A DNA stretch of 64,000 nt from Oscillospiraceae bacterium (lineage in GTDB: Bacteria > Bacillota > Clostridia > Oscillospirales > Oscillospiraceae), in assembly GCA_009777235.1 (NCBI GenBank), contig WRMH01000001.1, positions 1 through 64,000 of the forward strand, in the 5' to 3' direction. The notes below the pieces were generated by a model. It searched no databases. It had not been told where the DNA came from and worked only from the letters and a program-made list of their open reading frames with translations. Below, piece after piece: positions 46,158 to 56,087 of the stretch (positions are counted from its first letter, which is position 1; each line of letters begins with the position of its first letter). The position numbers and the translations under genes are program-made.

Positions 46158-49100
46158 TTACCCGAACACCCAATACCGGAAACTAAAGAGATTTTCGTCG
46201 CTGTCCCCTCTAAACATAAAGAATACATTGCGTACGCCGACGACCGGCTTCACGTCACATGAACGAACAGCCCATATAGAGTCATCCCCGGTTACTCCGA
46301 CACCCAGCGAACCGATGGTGTCTCCCACAGGGCTGTCCAGCCTGAGTTCAATCTCGCCGCCGATACGGGAAGCCACCCATGCGTGAAAGCGGGAAGCGCC
46401 GCTTTTGCCGAAATCAACATTGGCCACGGCCAGCCAATCGCCATCATGGATATGGGTAACGGCTCCGGTGTTTACCGATATTCCCGCGCACCAAGCGAAA
46501 GTCACCGCGTCCGCCCGTTCATACGGATTGATGGTTCCAGGCAGAGATGCGCCCTTCATATCCGCCCTGACTTGCCGAATCTGCCCGTTTCCATAGTAAG
46601 ACAGGCGATTGATATGCGGAGAACGGTAGCCCTTGACTCGTCCCATCGCTTTACCCAATGTCTGCGACTGATATGCGATGTACCACTGCCCTTTGAATGT
46701 GAATACGCAGTGATGGTTATCGTCGCCTTCGCCGAAAAACGCGGACGGGTTTTTCAATATGATACCTTTGTAGGTAAACGGCCCCAAGGGATGGTCTGAT
46801 ACCATATACGCAATTTCTCCGCGAGAGGGATATCCGTGAGGGTGCGAACCTTCAAAGTTGGAACAGTATGAGTAGTAATACCTGCCGGCATATTTATGGA
46901 TACCGGAATCCACATAGAACGCAGGAGCGTCAATCGTCACAGCTTCGCCAACCGTGCTGACCATATCGCCGCCCAACCGGATTACACGGGCTGAACGGGG
47001 ATGCAGCACATCCTCATCCGAACCGGCCGGCAGCCCGCCGCCGAAATAAAGATACCCGCTACCGTCGTCATCTATCAGTACAGCCGGGTCAAAGCACCAT
47101 GGGACGCCTTCCGTACCCGGAAGCCCCAAGTGAATCAGCGGCTCTCCGAGTGGGTCTGTCCAAGGGCCGAGAGGAGAGTCTGCCGTCAGTACGCCGATGT
47201 TGGACGCCTCATTGGAGAAATATAAGAAAAACCTGTCCTTTTCGTCTGTTTTCTTATACGCCACGGAAGGCGCCCATGAGTATTCCGCCCATTTTGCCGC
47301 ACCGTTCGCTCCTGCAGCAGGTATTGCACCGTGGTCTGTCCAGTTTAGGAGGTCTGCGGAGGAAATCACGTTAATCGTGTTGATTTTATGATATGTGTTT
47401 TCAATCAACCGTCCATACTCGTTGTATTCGGATGTATCGCCGGTCAAATACAGATACAGCCGTCCGTCGTATTCCAGCGCCCACGGGTCAGCCCCGAACT
47501 TGTGGCTGACAAGCGGGTTGGCGTACCCGGGGAGTTTTGCGGCCGCACCTGTTTCAATAGCTCGAATAACTATTTGGCCGCGCATATTATGGGTGAGGTA
47601 CGCGGCGTTTCCGCCGTCCGCATAAATATAGTCAGCCTGTAAATCAATGGTTGCGCCCGCCGGGGCATAATCGTTGAGCTTGAAACGCAGCACCGCAAGC
47701 AGGTCTGATGTATGGTTGGAAAACGATACTGCTTCACCCGTCACAGTAATGCGCAGACGTTTGCCTTCCACGGTAAAGGCAGTTTCCCCGCAGATGTTTT
47801 CGGAACAGAAAACCACGTCGGCCACATCAAAAAGCGCCGGCACAGGCACGGAAACATATAGCCCCTTATAATCCCCCTCCGGCAACGCTTCCATATGAAT
47901 GGAGACATCAATCTGTGTGTTTTTCAATCCGACGGCTGCCGTATCCCCGCCAAAGGAAGCGCTCAGTATCGTTAATGATTCGTTGTCCTTCGCCAGTTCT
48001 CCGCTTATGCGGAAGTAATCGAAATCCGTATATCCTCCCGCAAGCTGCGTCGAGTAATAGAACAACGCGAAACGATAGCCGGTGAAATGCGACAGCTTAT
48101 ATTGCATAGGAAGTGAATCTCCGATGGAACGCCATGTTAACTCATCCAGGCTAAAGTAAAAACGGGCGTTGTCCGCGCCGTCAAAATCGAAATCCGCCCT
48201 CAGATACAAACGGTTCTGCCGGAGGGGAACGCTTTCAATTTCCTTCGCCGCACCGGACGCGGCGTTGACCATGACGAGATATTTTTTCCCATGAACCATC
48301 TTAACGCCCACATATCCGTATAGTTCCTGCAACGCCGCCAGTCCCGCAGCATCTCCGTCGTTCATCCCGCTGACGTCTATAGCGGTTGTTCCCGCGCACA
48401 CCGGACCGAAAGTACGCTGCGTCAACGTGTTGCGCGCATCCAAAAAGCCCCGGTTGAGATACCCGGAATGAAGCCTGAGATAACCGGGTCTTTCGGTCAG
48501 CGACCAAAGATTGTGGTCAGGATTGTGATTCCACTGCCATTGGAGAGGCAAGCTATATCCGGCAGGGTCATTTTCACCCGGCATTGTTTTTGTGTTTCGC
48601 GGCAGGTGCTTCTCGGTTATAGATACTTCTGCCACATAATAATCCATCAAGTCCTTTTCCTTTTTGGGTCTTTCAGAATAAGGCGTCTCGATAAAAACAG
48701 AAGTTTCGGATAAGTCCGCGTCTTCCGGTAACGTGTATGTACCGTTCAGGCAACCCCACTCTCCTTTGGTCAGATTGCCCGAACCTATTATTTGTATTTC
48801 TTCCCAAGACGTGCCGTTGCGGATACAGAGATTGAAGGTCTTTTCAGGCGGGCCTGACATATATTTAACTTTAGCGGAGGTTTTATATATGCCGCCCGGT
48901 TTCACCTTGCCCGTGATAAACTGCCGGAGACCGGAGGCCGTGGTAATCCGGGTGGTTACGGACAGCACAGGCAAGCCTTCATACGTCTCTTTTTCTGCTA
49001 TTTCAATCTTAGCGACTTCCATGGCGTCCCAATAAGCAATTCCGTCTTTGAAACGGTTATTAAGCAGCAGTTCCGCACTCTCCGGCAGAGAATCGTTCGC

Positions 49101-51110
49101 CGCGCCGTTTCCGGGTATATGCTCATAACGGTATCCGATATCGTTGTACGCACCGTAATCTTTATATACCGCGTTTTGGGAAAACTCATCGGAAGTGACA
49201 ATACTTCCTTCCATACGCCGGGATGGCGGCAGCTTCATTTGCAGCGGTACAGCGCCCTCTGTGCCGAACACCGGCCAATCATCCACCCATATTACGGGTG
49301 TCAGTACAGGAACCCGTCCTACAGCCCCATAATCCTGAAACAGTACGGCAAACCAATCTCCGTTCGGCGTATCAATAATACCGCCCTGCGCAACGCCCAT
49401 CCGCTTATATCCCATATCATCATCCAGCACGACCCGGCCTTCATAGGGGCCTGCAATACAATCCGCGCGGTAACACAACTCTATGCGCCGACCCGAACCT
49501 GTCGGCGGCCACGCGATTAGAAATAAATAATATTTTCCGTTGACTTTATATATGTGGGAACCCTCCGCAGGCAGTCCTCCGTCGCCACCCGCGTTTGCTT
49601 TTTCAATGATAATCCGGTTAAGGCCGCCGGACAAAACGGCGGTGGCGCCGGAGTTCAGCTCGACAACCCGGATTGCGCCTCCGCCATGTGCCAGATATAC
49701 GCGGCCATCATCGTCAAACAGCAACGACGGGTCGTGGAATACCTTGTCCAGCTCATACCGCCGCCAAGACCCGTTTTCTATGTTTTCGGTTTGGAAAATA
49801 TAGGTCTTGTTTGTGGTGAAAGACGCGGCAACAACAAAAAATACGCCGTTATGATGCCGCAGGGAGCTTGCCCAGCTTCCTTTCCCGTATGCCGCGGCTC
49901 CGTTGCGCAACGCGCAGGCGTCGCTGTCGTCTAAAATATCGTAGACATAATTCACGATTTCCCAATGGACTAAATCATAAGACTTCATCACCGGGATACC
50001 GGGGCAAAAATACATAGTGGTGCTGGTCATATAATAAATATCGCCAACGCGGATTACATCCGGGTCCGGGACGTCAGCCCATAGAAACGGGTTGCTGAAA
50101 GCGCCGTCCGAATCAAGACGACTTGTGAGAGAAATCGCGCTGCAACTGAACGCACCGGCAGGCGCGGGTGTTTTTATTGAAAAAATCGTCCCATTGGCTG
50201 CGGCGGTCTCTTCCCCGGCGTCTATATGGACTGCTTGCTTATTGGCCTGTCGTGTATACCGATATTCCTTTGGTGTACAATGGTTGAGATTCTTAAATAC
50301 ACGGTTAAAGGTCGCCGTGCTTTGGAACCCTGCTTCCAGAGCAATCTCGGTTACAGAACGTGCAGTATTCAGAAGCAGCGTCTCGGCTTTATCAATACGG
50401 ACTTTTGTCAAAAAGTCGTAAAAAGACATATTCGTAAACTCTCGAAACCATCGGGAAAAATAATACTTGCTGTAACTAACGGCCTGTGCCGCCATTTCCA
50501 ATGTTAAATCATCAGCATAATTTTGATAGATAAAATTTAGACACTCATTAAGCCTGCCCATATGTTCTTTACGTTTAACAAGATTGGTATACTGTAAATC
50601 GGCTTTTTTGGGGTATTTGCGCGCTAGATGCAACGTGATGCCGATAATTCTATTTGTGATTGCGATATCATAATACGCATCCCGGCGTAATTGCTCATCC
50701 AGCATTTCCATCAACAAAGTTTTTATGGCTTCATGCACATCCGGGTCATTTCCCGGTGTAATCAGCCAAGGGTTTGTGTAAAGGTAGGATGCGTTTATAA
50801 AACCGCGAATTGAGTTCAATAACTCCAAGTCGAATTGCAGTATGACTCGCTGACCTTTGGTTTCCGGCGCGCGCATTATATGCAGTCCGCCGGAAGGAAT
50901 GATTAAGATATCGTACTCGTTTAGATGATACGGCCAGTGGTTTACATCTACTTGATACGCATTTTGAATGGGCATAACAATTTCTACCGCATTATGCCAG
51001 TGACTTGGATAGCTGTCTGTGCTGAAATTGATGTGGAGCAAAAACGGTTGCTCCGTCTCATAATACACGGTTTCCTGTGTATTGACGGGTTCTTTATCCA
51101 CGGCTTTCAC
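46158..51110 (-). CDS. AraC-type regulator fused to two GH43 modules and carbohydrate-binding modules
   Basis: One uninterrupted frame of 1650 residues. Domains in order: cupin-like sensor (about 25-120) and AraC double helix-turn-helix (about 200-283: LTLEMAAQAVSYSKYYFSRW, VTEIALEAGFQSTATFNRVF). First GH43 blade domain (about 338-625; base Asp in ADVPDPDVIRVGDIYYM). CBM4/9-like domain (about 678-830). GH43 beta-sandwich (about 860-1033). A cohesin-like or Ig-like sandwich (about 1046-1180; LLAVLRFKLNDYAPAGATID). Second GH43 domain (about 1195-1500; base Asp in GADPW, EYSWAPSV, GVPWCFDPAVLIDDDG). CBM6-like end (about 1537-1650). No signal peptide is present, so it should be cytoplasmic. It is the last gene of the enzyme operon, 29 bp after the GH127 gene. 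It is the only AraC regulator in the window. A fused transcript of formerly separate genes or an assembly join are the alternatives; no frameshift is needed. Confidence 0.88.
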   Translation of the reverse strand: MKAVDKEPVNTQETVYYETEQPFLLHINFSTDSYPSHWHNAVEIVMPIQNAYQVDVNHWPYHLNEYDILIIPSGGLHIMRAPETKGQRVILQFDLELLNSIRGFINASYLYTNPWLITPGNDPDVHEAIKTLLMEMLDEQLRRDAYYDIAITNRIIGITLHLARKYPKKADLQYTNLVKRKEHMGRLNECLNFIYQNYADDLTLEMAAQAVSYSKYYFSRWFREFTNMSFYDFLTKVRIDKAETLLLNTARSVTEIALEAGFQSTATFNRVFKNLNHCTPKEYRYTRQANKQAVHIDAGEETAAANGTIFSIKTPAPAGAFSCSAISLTSRLDSDGAFSNPFLWADVPDPDVIRVGDIYYMTSTTMYFCPGIPVMKSYDLVHWEIVNYVYDILDDSDACALRNGAAAYGKGSWASSLRHHNGVFFVVAASFTTNKTYIFQTENIENGSWRRYELDKVFHDPSLLFDDDGRVYLAHGGGAIRVVELNSGATAVLSGGLNRIIIEKANAGGDGGLPAEGSHIYKVNGKYYLFLIAWPPTGSGRRIELCYRADCIAGPYEGRVVLDDDMGYKRMGVAQGGIIDTPNGDWFAVLFQDYGAVGRVPVLTPVIWVDDWPVFGTEGAVPLQMKLPPSRRMEGSIVTSDEFSQNAVYKDYGAYNDIGYRYEHIPGNGAANDSLPESAELLLNNRFKDGIAYWDAMEVAKIEIAEKETYEGLPVLSVTTRITTASGLRQFITGKVKPGGIYKTSAKVKYMSGPPEKTFNLCIRNGTSWEEIQIIGSGNLTKGEWGCLNGTYTLPEDADLSETSVFIETPYSERPKKEKDLMDYYVAEVSITEKHLPRNTKTMPGENDPAGYSLPLQWQWNHNPDHNLWSLTERPGYLRLHSGYLNRGFLDARNTLTQRTFGPVCAGTTAIDVSGMNDGDAAGLAALQELYGYVGVKMVHGKKYLVMVNAASGAAKEIESVPLRQNRLYLRADFDFDGADNARFYFSLDELTWRSIGDSLPMQYKLSHFTGYRFALFYYSTQLAGGYTDFDYFRISGELAKDNESLTILSASFGGDTAAVGLKNTQIDVSIHMEALPEGDYKGLYVSVPVPALFDVADVVFCSENICGETAFTVEGKRLRITVTGEAVSFSNHTSDLLAVLRFKLNDYAPAGATIDLQADYIYADGGNAAYLTHNMRGQIVIRAIETGAAAKLPGYANPLVSHKFGADPWALEYDGRLYLYLTGDTSEYNEYGRLIENTYHKINTINVISSADLLNWTDHGAIPAAGANGAAKWAEYSWAPSVAYKKTDEKDRFFLYFSNEASNIGVLTADSPLGPWTDPLGEPLIHLGLPGTEGVPWCFDPAVLIDDDGSGYLYFGGGLPAGSDEDVLHPRSARVIRLGGDMVSTVGEAVTIDAPAFYVDSGIHKYAGRYYYSYCSNFEGSHPHGYPSRGEIAYMVSDHPLGPFTYKGIILKNPSAFFGEGDDNHHCVFTFKGQWYIAYQSQTLGKAMGRVKGYRSPHINRLSYYGNGQIRQVRADMKGASLPGTINPYERADAVTFAWCAGISVNTGAVTHIHDGDWLAVANVDFGKSGASRFHAWVASRIGGEIELRLDSPVGDTIGSLGVGVTGDDSIWAVRSCDVKPVVGVRNVFFMFRGDSDENLFSFRYWVFG

Positions 51111-51139
51111 ATCCCTTTTCCATGTGGGCTATACCTCCG

Positions 51140-53077
51140 TCAGCCCTTTCTAACCCACACCAGCATTTCGCCCGGCTCACGGTTGCCCCACAGGTGGTAG
51201 GGGACAAAGGTCAATTCTTGCTCCGTTCGCCTCTTAGGGGTAAACGCATACATCCCGCTGCCGGCGTCCTCCTCGCGGTACCCCCGAGCCGTAAGCCTAA
51301 CGCAGCGCATCCCGCCGATGGTGTCCGCTGTTTCCGTAAAATCGGTCTCACCGTCTATCAGCAGGGCGTGCAGATTGGTTCCATTGTCACGCTCCTCAAG
51401 GCAATACACCAGCGGCCCGCGCTGCACGCAGACCTTTCCCGCGTCCGCGCGGACGTTTGTGTGCGCGTACACAAGACTGGGGAGCATATCAAAGCGGATG
51501 CCGACGGTGTCACCCGCCGCAAACTGACGGGTGATATAAGCGTACCCGTCCTTCATCACAGGTTTAATCGCCTCCCCATTCAGCGCGAACTTCGCGCCTT
51601 TGCACCATCCGGGAACACGGAACGCCAGCGTTACCGGCGTTTCTGCGTCCGTCTTGACTGTAACTGCAACCTCCCCGTCCAACGGGTATTCCGTCCGTAC
51701 AGACAACCCGAACGTACCGTAGGACAGCTCCGCCGTCATGTCCGATTGGGCGTAGAGATGAATATATACCGTATCGGTTTCAGCCGTATAAAGATATTTC
51801 CCCATAGACGCCAACAGACGTGCCGCGTTGGGCGGACAGCAGGCGCAATGATGCCACTTCTGCCGCCGCGCTTTTACATGGGCGCGGGCAGGGTTTTTCT
51901 CGCTTGCCTCCGGCCACACCTCCATCGGGTTGACATAGAGATAGCTCTCCCCGTCCGTCCCAAGCCCAGCCAAAACGGTGTTGTACAGCACCCGCTCCGT
52001 CACGTCGGCGTAAGCGGTGCGGGCTTCGATTTTCAATAGGCTGTGCGCGAAATACATCAGCCCGATGGACGCGCAGGTTTCCGAATAGTTGATTTCATTG
52101 GGCAGGTCATACGCGAAGGTAAACGCCTCGCCGTGGTTTGTCGAGCCGATACCCCCGGTTATGTACAGTTGGCGGCAAATATCCTCAAACAACACGCGGC
52201 AGGCTTTCACTAGGCTTTCGTCCTGTGTGAGACGTCCCACCTCCGCCATGCCCGTATACATATACACGGCGCGAACGGCGTGGCCGACCGCCTCCGTCTG
52301 CTCGCGGACGGGCTTATGCGCCTGATTGTAGCTGTAATCGGCGGGCATAGGCACCTTGCGCTTCGACCATTCCGAAAAACCGTCCAGCGCCTTGTATTCC
52401 TCGGCGAAAGTGTTCGGCTCCGTGCCGCGAATATCAAGGAAAAACTTGGCGAGTTCGAGATATCTCCGCTCCCCCGTCGCCTCATACAGCTTAACCAGAG
52501 CCAGCTCAATTTCCTGATGCCCCGGGCAGCCCTTGCGCTTGCCCTCGTCAGGCCCGTACAGACCGTCAATCAAGTCGACGTACCGCCGGACGATATCCAG
52601 CAGCGCCCGCTTACCCGTCGCCCTCTCATAAGCCACGGCGGCCTCGATGAAGTGGCCGAGGCAATACAGCTCATGAGCTTCATACAGGTTGGTCAGCCGT
52701 CTCTCAGGGGCTGTAAGCTGAAAATAGGTGTTGAAATATCCGTCCGGCTGCTGCGCTTTTGCTATCAGCTCAATCACCTCGTCGGCGCGGGCTTCCCATT
52801 CCAACGCGCCGCCGTTTTGCAAGCAATACGCCACAGCCTCCAGCCACTTGGCGGCGTCGCTGTCCTGAAAGAGCAATCCGTGAAACTTTCCCTCGGACAA
52901 CCCTGCGGCGATGCGGATGTTTTCAATGCAGCCGCTCTTGTCCGCACCCTCCACGAGGTCATTCAGCGCGTTCCACTGATACGGGAGTATGGCGCCGGAA
53001 ACCAGCCTGTAATACGGGCTGAGAAACGCATCGTCAAGCCGCACGTTTTCCATCGTAACCTCTCGAATCATGTTCAC
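51140..53077 (-). CDS. GH127 beta-L-arabinofuranosidase
   Basis: This 645-residue protein matches the GH127/DUF1680 family: the N-terminal VRLDDAFLSPYYRLVSGAIL, then the alpha/alpha-barrel with GCPGHQEIELALVKLYEATG and YSETCASIGLMYFAHSLL. The zinc-thiolate active site is in WHHCACCPPNAARLLA (about residues 407-421). In the characterised enzyme HypBA1 the Cys of this pair is the nucleophile and others bind zinc. It releases beta-linked arabinofuranose, for example from hydroxyproline-linked or pectic side chains. There is no signal peptide. It lies 15 bp after the GH51 gene. Confidence 0.92.
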   Translation of the reverse strand: MNMIREVTMENVRLDDAFLSPYYRLVSGAILPYQWNALNDLVEGADKSGCIENIRIAAGLSEGKFHGLLFQDSDAAKWLEAVAYCLQNGGALEWEARADEVIELIAKAQQPDGYFNTYFQLTAPERRLTNLYEAHELYCLGHFIEAAVAYERATGKRALLDIVRRYVDLIDGLYGPDEGKRKGCPGHQEIELALVKLYEATGERRYLELAKFFLDIRGTEPNTFAEEYKALDGFSEWSKRKVPMPADYSYNQAHKPVREQTEAVGHAVRAVYMYTGMAEVGRLTQDESLVKACRVLFEDICRQLYITGGIGSTNHGEAFTFAYDLPNEINYSETCASIGLMYFAHSLLKIEARTAYADVTERVLYNTVLAGLGTDGESYLYVNPMEVWPEASEKNPARAHVKARRQKWHHCACCPPNAARLLASMGKYLYTAETDTVYIHLYAQSDMTAELSYGTFGLSVRTEYPLDGEVAVTVKTDAETPVTLAFRVPGWCKGAKFALNGEAIKPVMKDGYAYITRQFAAGDTVGIRFDMLPSLVYAHTNVRADAGKVCVQRGPLVYCLEERDNGTNLHALLIDGETDFTETADTIGGMRCVRLTARGYREEDAGSGMYAFTPKRRTEQELTFVPYHLWGNREPGEMLVWVRKG

Positions 53078-53092
53078 TTCTCCCCTCTCCCG

Positions 53093-54535
53093 TCAGACGA
53101 CGGCAATCTCCATCACGGAGCAGGCGGGCATGGTCAGCGTAAAGCCGTCCGCCGTGTTAGTGATGTCCGTAAAGGCTTTGATTGCGACCGTGTCCGGCGT
53201 ACCGAAGTCGTTATGCGCGTCCATCGCGCCCGACAGGACACGCGCCGCGACACTCTCTGGGCTGTAGCCGACGGTACAGTCTATCTTGCGGCTCTCCATC
53301 GGGGAGAGGTTTGCTATGGTGATATGGGTCGTGCCGTTTTCATCCAGCGACGCGGAGAGATGGAGACCGGGGATTTGCTTTTCGCCGCCGATTGGGTCTG
53401 CTTCCACATAGCTCTCAATCAGCGTCGCGTCGTGGTGGGCTTTGTATAGGTCAAACACATGGTATGTCGGGGTCAGCACAACCTTCTCCCCCTCTGTGAG
53501 GACGACGGCTTGCAGGACGTTGACCGTCTGCGCGAGGTTTGCCATCGTGACGCGGCGGCTGTGGCGGTTGAAGATGTTGAGCGTGCAGGCGGCGACCAGC
53601 GCGTCCCGCATGGTGTTCTGCTGATATAAAAAGCCGGGGTTGGTGCCTGGCTCCACGTCATACCATGTCCCCCACTCGTCCACGATGAGTCCTACGCGGT
53701 GTTCCGGGTCGTAGTGGTTCATAATCCGCGCGTGGTTTTCAATCAGCTCATTCATCCGCAGGGCTTTCTTGAGGGTTTCAAAGTAGTCCGCCTCGGCGAA
53801 GCGGGTCGCGGAGCCTTTGCTGTCCCAGTTGTGCGGGACGGTGTAATAGTGCAGGCTCAGGGCGTCCATAAACTTCCCGGCGCGGGACATCAAAACCTCC
53901 GTCCATCTGTAGTCGTCCGAGTTCGCGCCGCAGGCCACCTTATAAATACTGTTATCACCGTAGGAGCGGAGATAGGTTTGATACCGGCGGTATTCGTCGG
54001 CGTAATACTCCGCCCGCATGTTCCCGCCGCAGCCCCAGTTTTCGTTGCCCACGGCGAAGTATTTCAAGCGCCAAGGCTCCTTGCGCCCGTTTTCCGCCCG
54101 GAGCTGCGACATGGGCGAAACGCCGTCCAAGGTCATATACTCAACCCATTCGCTCATCTCCCGCACGGTGCCGCTGCCGAGGTTTCCGTTGACATACGGC
54201 TCACAGCCCAGCTTTTCGCACAGCTCCATAAACTCGTGCGTCCCGAAGCTGTTGTCCTCGGTCACGCCGCCCCAGTGGGTGTTGACCATCTTCTTGCGGC
54301 TTTCCTTCGGTCCCACGCCGTCCCGCCAGTGATATTCGTCGGCAAAGCAGCCGCCCGGCCAGCGGAGGACGGGGATTTTGATGTGTTTCAGCGCTTCGAC
54401 GACCGGCATATTGATTTGCCCGTCCAGATACAGCCCGCCGTAAATACAGCGCCCCAGATGCTCGGAGAAATGCCCGTAGATATTCCGGTTGATTCTGCTC
54501 TGTTGAATGGCTTTGTTGATGATGAGCTTGCTCAT
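53093..54535 (-). CDS. GH51 alpha-L-arabinofuranosidase
   Basis: This 480-residue enzyme has the GH51 pattern: [20 protein letters not shown] at the start, the acid Glu in [14 protein letters not shown] (about residue 170), [18 protein letters not shown], and the nucleophile Glu in [11 protein letters not shown] (about 287). A C-terminal beta domain ends in [13 protein letters not shown]. It removes alpha-linked arabinofuranose from arabinan, arabinoxylan or arabinogalactan oligosaccharides in the cytoplasm. It lies 24 bp after the GH39 gene and 15 bp before GH127. Confidence 0.95.
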   Translation of the reverse strand: MSKLIINKAIQQSRINRNIYGHFSEHLGRCIYGGLYLDGQINMPVVEALKHIKIPVLRWPGGCFADEYHWRDGVGPKESRKKMVNTHWGGVTEDNSFGTHEFMELCEKLGCEPYVNGNLGSGTVREMSEWVEYMTLDGVSPMSQLRAENGRKEPWRLKYFAVGNENWGCGGNMRAEYYADEYRRYQTYLRSYGDNSIYKVACGANSDDYRWTEVLMSRAGKFMDALSLHYYTVPHNWDSKGSATRFAEADYFETLKKALRMNELIENHARIMNHYDPEHRVGLIVDEWGTWYDVEPGTNPGFLYQQNTMRDALVAACTLNIFNRHSRRVTMANLAQTVNVLQAVVLTEGEKVVLTPTYHVFDLYKAHHDATLIESYVEADPIGGEKQIPGLHLSASLDENGTTHITIANLSPMESRKIDCTVGYSPESVAARVLSGAMDAHNDFGTPDTVAIKAFTDITNTADGFTLTMPACSVMEIAVV

Positions 54536-54559
54536 GTGTGTTTCCTCCTATCGAATTAT

Positions 54560-56062
54560 TCATACTCCTTGGATACGCTCTTGCGTAAAACCTCTGTCCG
54601 TTTCAGGCGTAATGGCTTGCAGCTCAAAGTAACACACGGCGTTTGCGGTTAACAAAACCTCAAACTCCGCATCGCCGTCCCTGACGTCCAACCGCTTTGT
54701 AGTGATACGGGGGCGGGCGCATTCCTTTAACAGCTCCGTCTGACGCTTTGAGGGATATGCGGGAGAGCCCATGTCAAGCCATGTTTTCAGCGGGTTGCAC
54801 GTAATCTCGTCTGCCGTCTTGAGCAGCAGGAGATACGCGCCGTCCTTAACGGCGGCCAAAAACCGCAGCGTTATATCGCCGCCCTGCCCGTCAACGGGAT
54901 TCCACGCGACGCCGCGCAAATCACCGCTGTCGGATTTGGTCACGATGAAATGTTCACTTCTCGCGACCGCCTCCGGGTACAGCTCTTTATAAAACACATA
55001 TGTCAGGTAGGTTGGCTTTGGAATCCCTCCGTTTGCAAGCAGTCCGAAGCAGCCGGAAAACGGGGTGAACGCAACGCCCGTTTCCTCAAAGACATCCCCG
55101 AATGTCCAGTATGAATACGACGCGCAGCAGTCGCCGAGTTCGCTTAACACGCGGGCTATGTACGCGGCGTTCAGATTGGTGTCGTGAATGGGGTTTTTGG
55201 GGCTGTAGGAGGTGTTAAACTCGGTGATGTGCATTTCCATACCCGAAAACTGCGGAAAGCTGTCGATAATCAGGCGGCTTTGCCTAAGCTCCTCCATAAA
55301 CGCCTCGGGCGTTATCAGCTTTTGGTACACATAGCGCCCGTCTGTTTCGGGGGCTTCCGTGGCATAGGCGTGCCGCGTCACAAAGTCGAGCGGGACATTG
55401 TTCTCCGAGCAATACTCCAAAAAGCAGCGCATCCAACGCTCGTCGTCCACGCCGCAAATTGCCGGTCCGCCGACGCGGATTCGCGCGTCACAGCTTTTGA
55501 CCGCCCTGCTTGTTACGTCATAGAGCTTGAAATACTCCTCCATATCCGCGTCTTTCCAAAAGCCCGGCAGATTGGGCTCGTTCCATACCTCAAACGGCCA
55601 GGAAATCACTTCCTCACTGCCGTAGCGTTCTATCCAGTGGGTGACCGCCGCCGTAACCAACCGCGCCCATTTATCGTAGCAGACAGGTGGGGTGACGTTG
55701 CCTTTCCAGTAAAAAATCGTTTGACTGCCCGAAGCCATCTGCTCCGGCATAAACCCGAGCTCTACAAACGGCTTGATGCCCAACGAGAGATAGCCGTCGA
55801 ACACCATATCAACATAGCTGAAGTTGTACTCCTCTTTTTCAATGCCGTCCTCGGTGTATGTATGATACACCGCCATATCGTCGCAGAACAGCCCGTGCCC
55901 GCGGATATAGGCAAAGCCGATATCCTCCTGTACCTTCTCCAGCTGCTTATGGTACTCGTGCCGCAGCGCAAGATTCATCCGTCCAGTACCCACGCAGTAT
56001 GCGGCGTTATTGCCGAACGGCACGGTGTTCTCGAGGTTTATGCGGTAAGCAAGTATTTTCAC
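54560..56062 (-). CDS. GH39 glycosidase, probably beta-xylosidase
   Basis: This 500-residue protein has a TIM-barrel with the GH39 acid Glu in WPFEVWNEPNLPGFWKDADM (about residue 160) and the nucleophile Glu in EMHITEFNTSYSP (about 281). The segments HRHEYHKQLEKVQEDIGFAY and VTRHAYATEAP also fit. GH39 contains beta-xylosidases and alpha-L-iduronidases; beta-xylosidase fits the neighbours, but some members act on other beta-pentosides. No signal peptide. It lies between GH29 and GH51 in the operon. Confidence 0.88.
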   Translation of the reverse strand: MKILAYRINLENTVPFGNNAAYCVGTGRMNLALRHEYHKQLEKVQEDIGFAYIRGHGLFCDDMAVYHTYTEDGIEKEEYNFSYVDMVFDGYLSLGIKPFVELGFMPEQMASGSQTIFYWKGNVTPPVCYDKWARLVTAAVTHWIERYGSEEVISWPFEVWNEPNLPGFWKDADMEEYFKLYDVTSRAVKSCDARIRVGGPAICGVDDERWMRCFLEYCSENNVPLDFVTRHAYATEAPETDGRYVYQKLITPEAFMEELRQSRLIIDSFPQFSGMEMHITEFNTSYSPKNPIHDTNLNAAYIARVLSELGDCCASYSYWTFGDVFEETGVAFTPFSGCFGLLANGGIPKPTYLTYVFYKELYPEAVARSEHFIVTKSDSGDLRGVAWNPVDGQGGDITLRFLAAVKDGAYLLLLKTADEITCNPLKTWLDMGSPAYPSKRQTELLKECARPRITTKRLDVRDGDAEFEVLLTANAVCYFELQAITPETDRGFTQERIQGV

Positions 56063-56087
56063 TTTGTATTCCTCCGTTTTTGTTCTG

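Noticed and set aside
50150-50300. The possibility that the AraC-GH43 join is a frameshift artefact
   Set aside because: The frame is open without any shift across the linker, and the linker encodes a plausible low-complexity tether. It remains to be confirmed with reads, so it is kept as a finding.
52280-53449. A 389-codon plus-strand frame opposite GH127 and GH51
   Set aside because: It crosses two clear glycosidase genes on the other strand and resembles no family; it is a shadow of GC-rich third codon positions.
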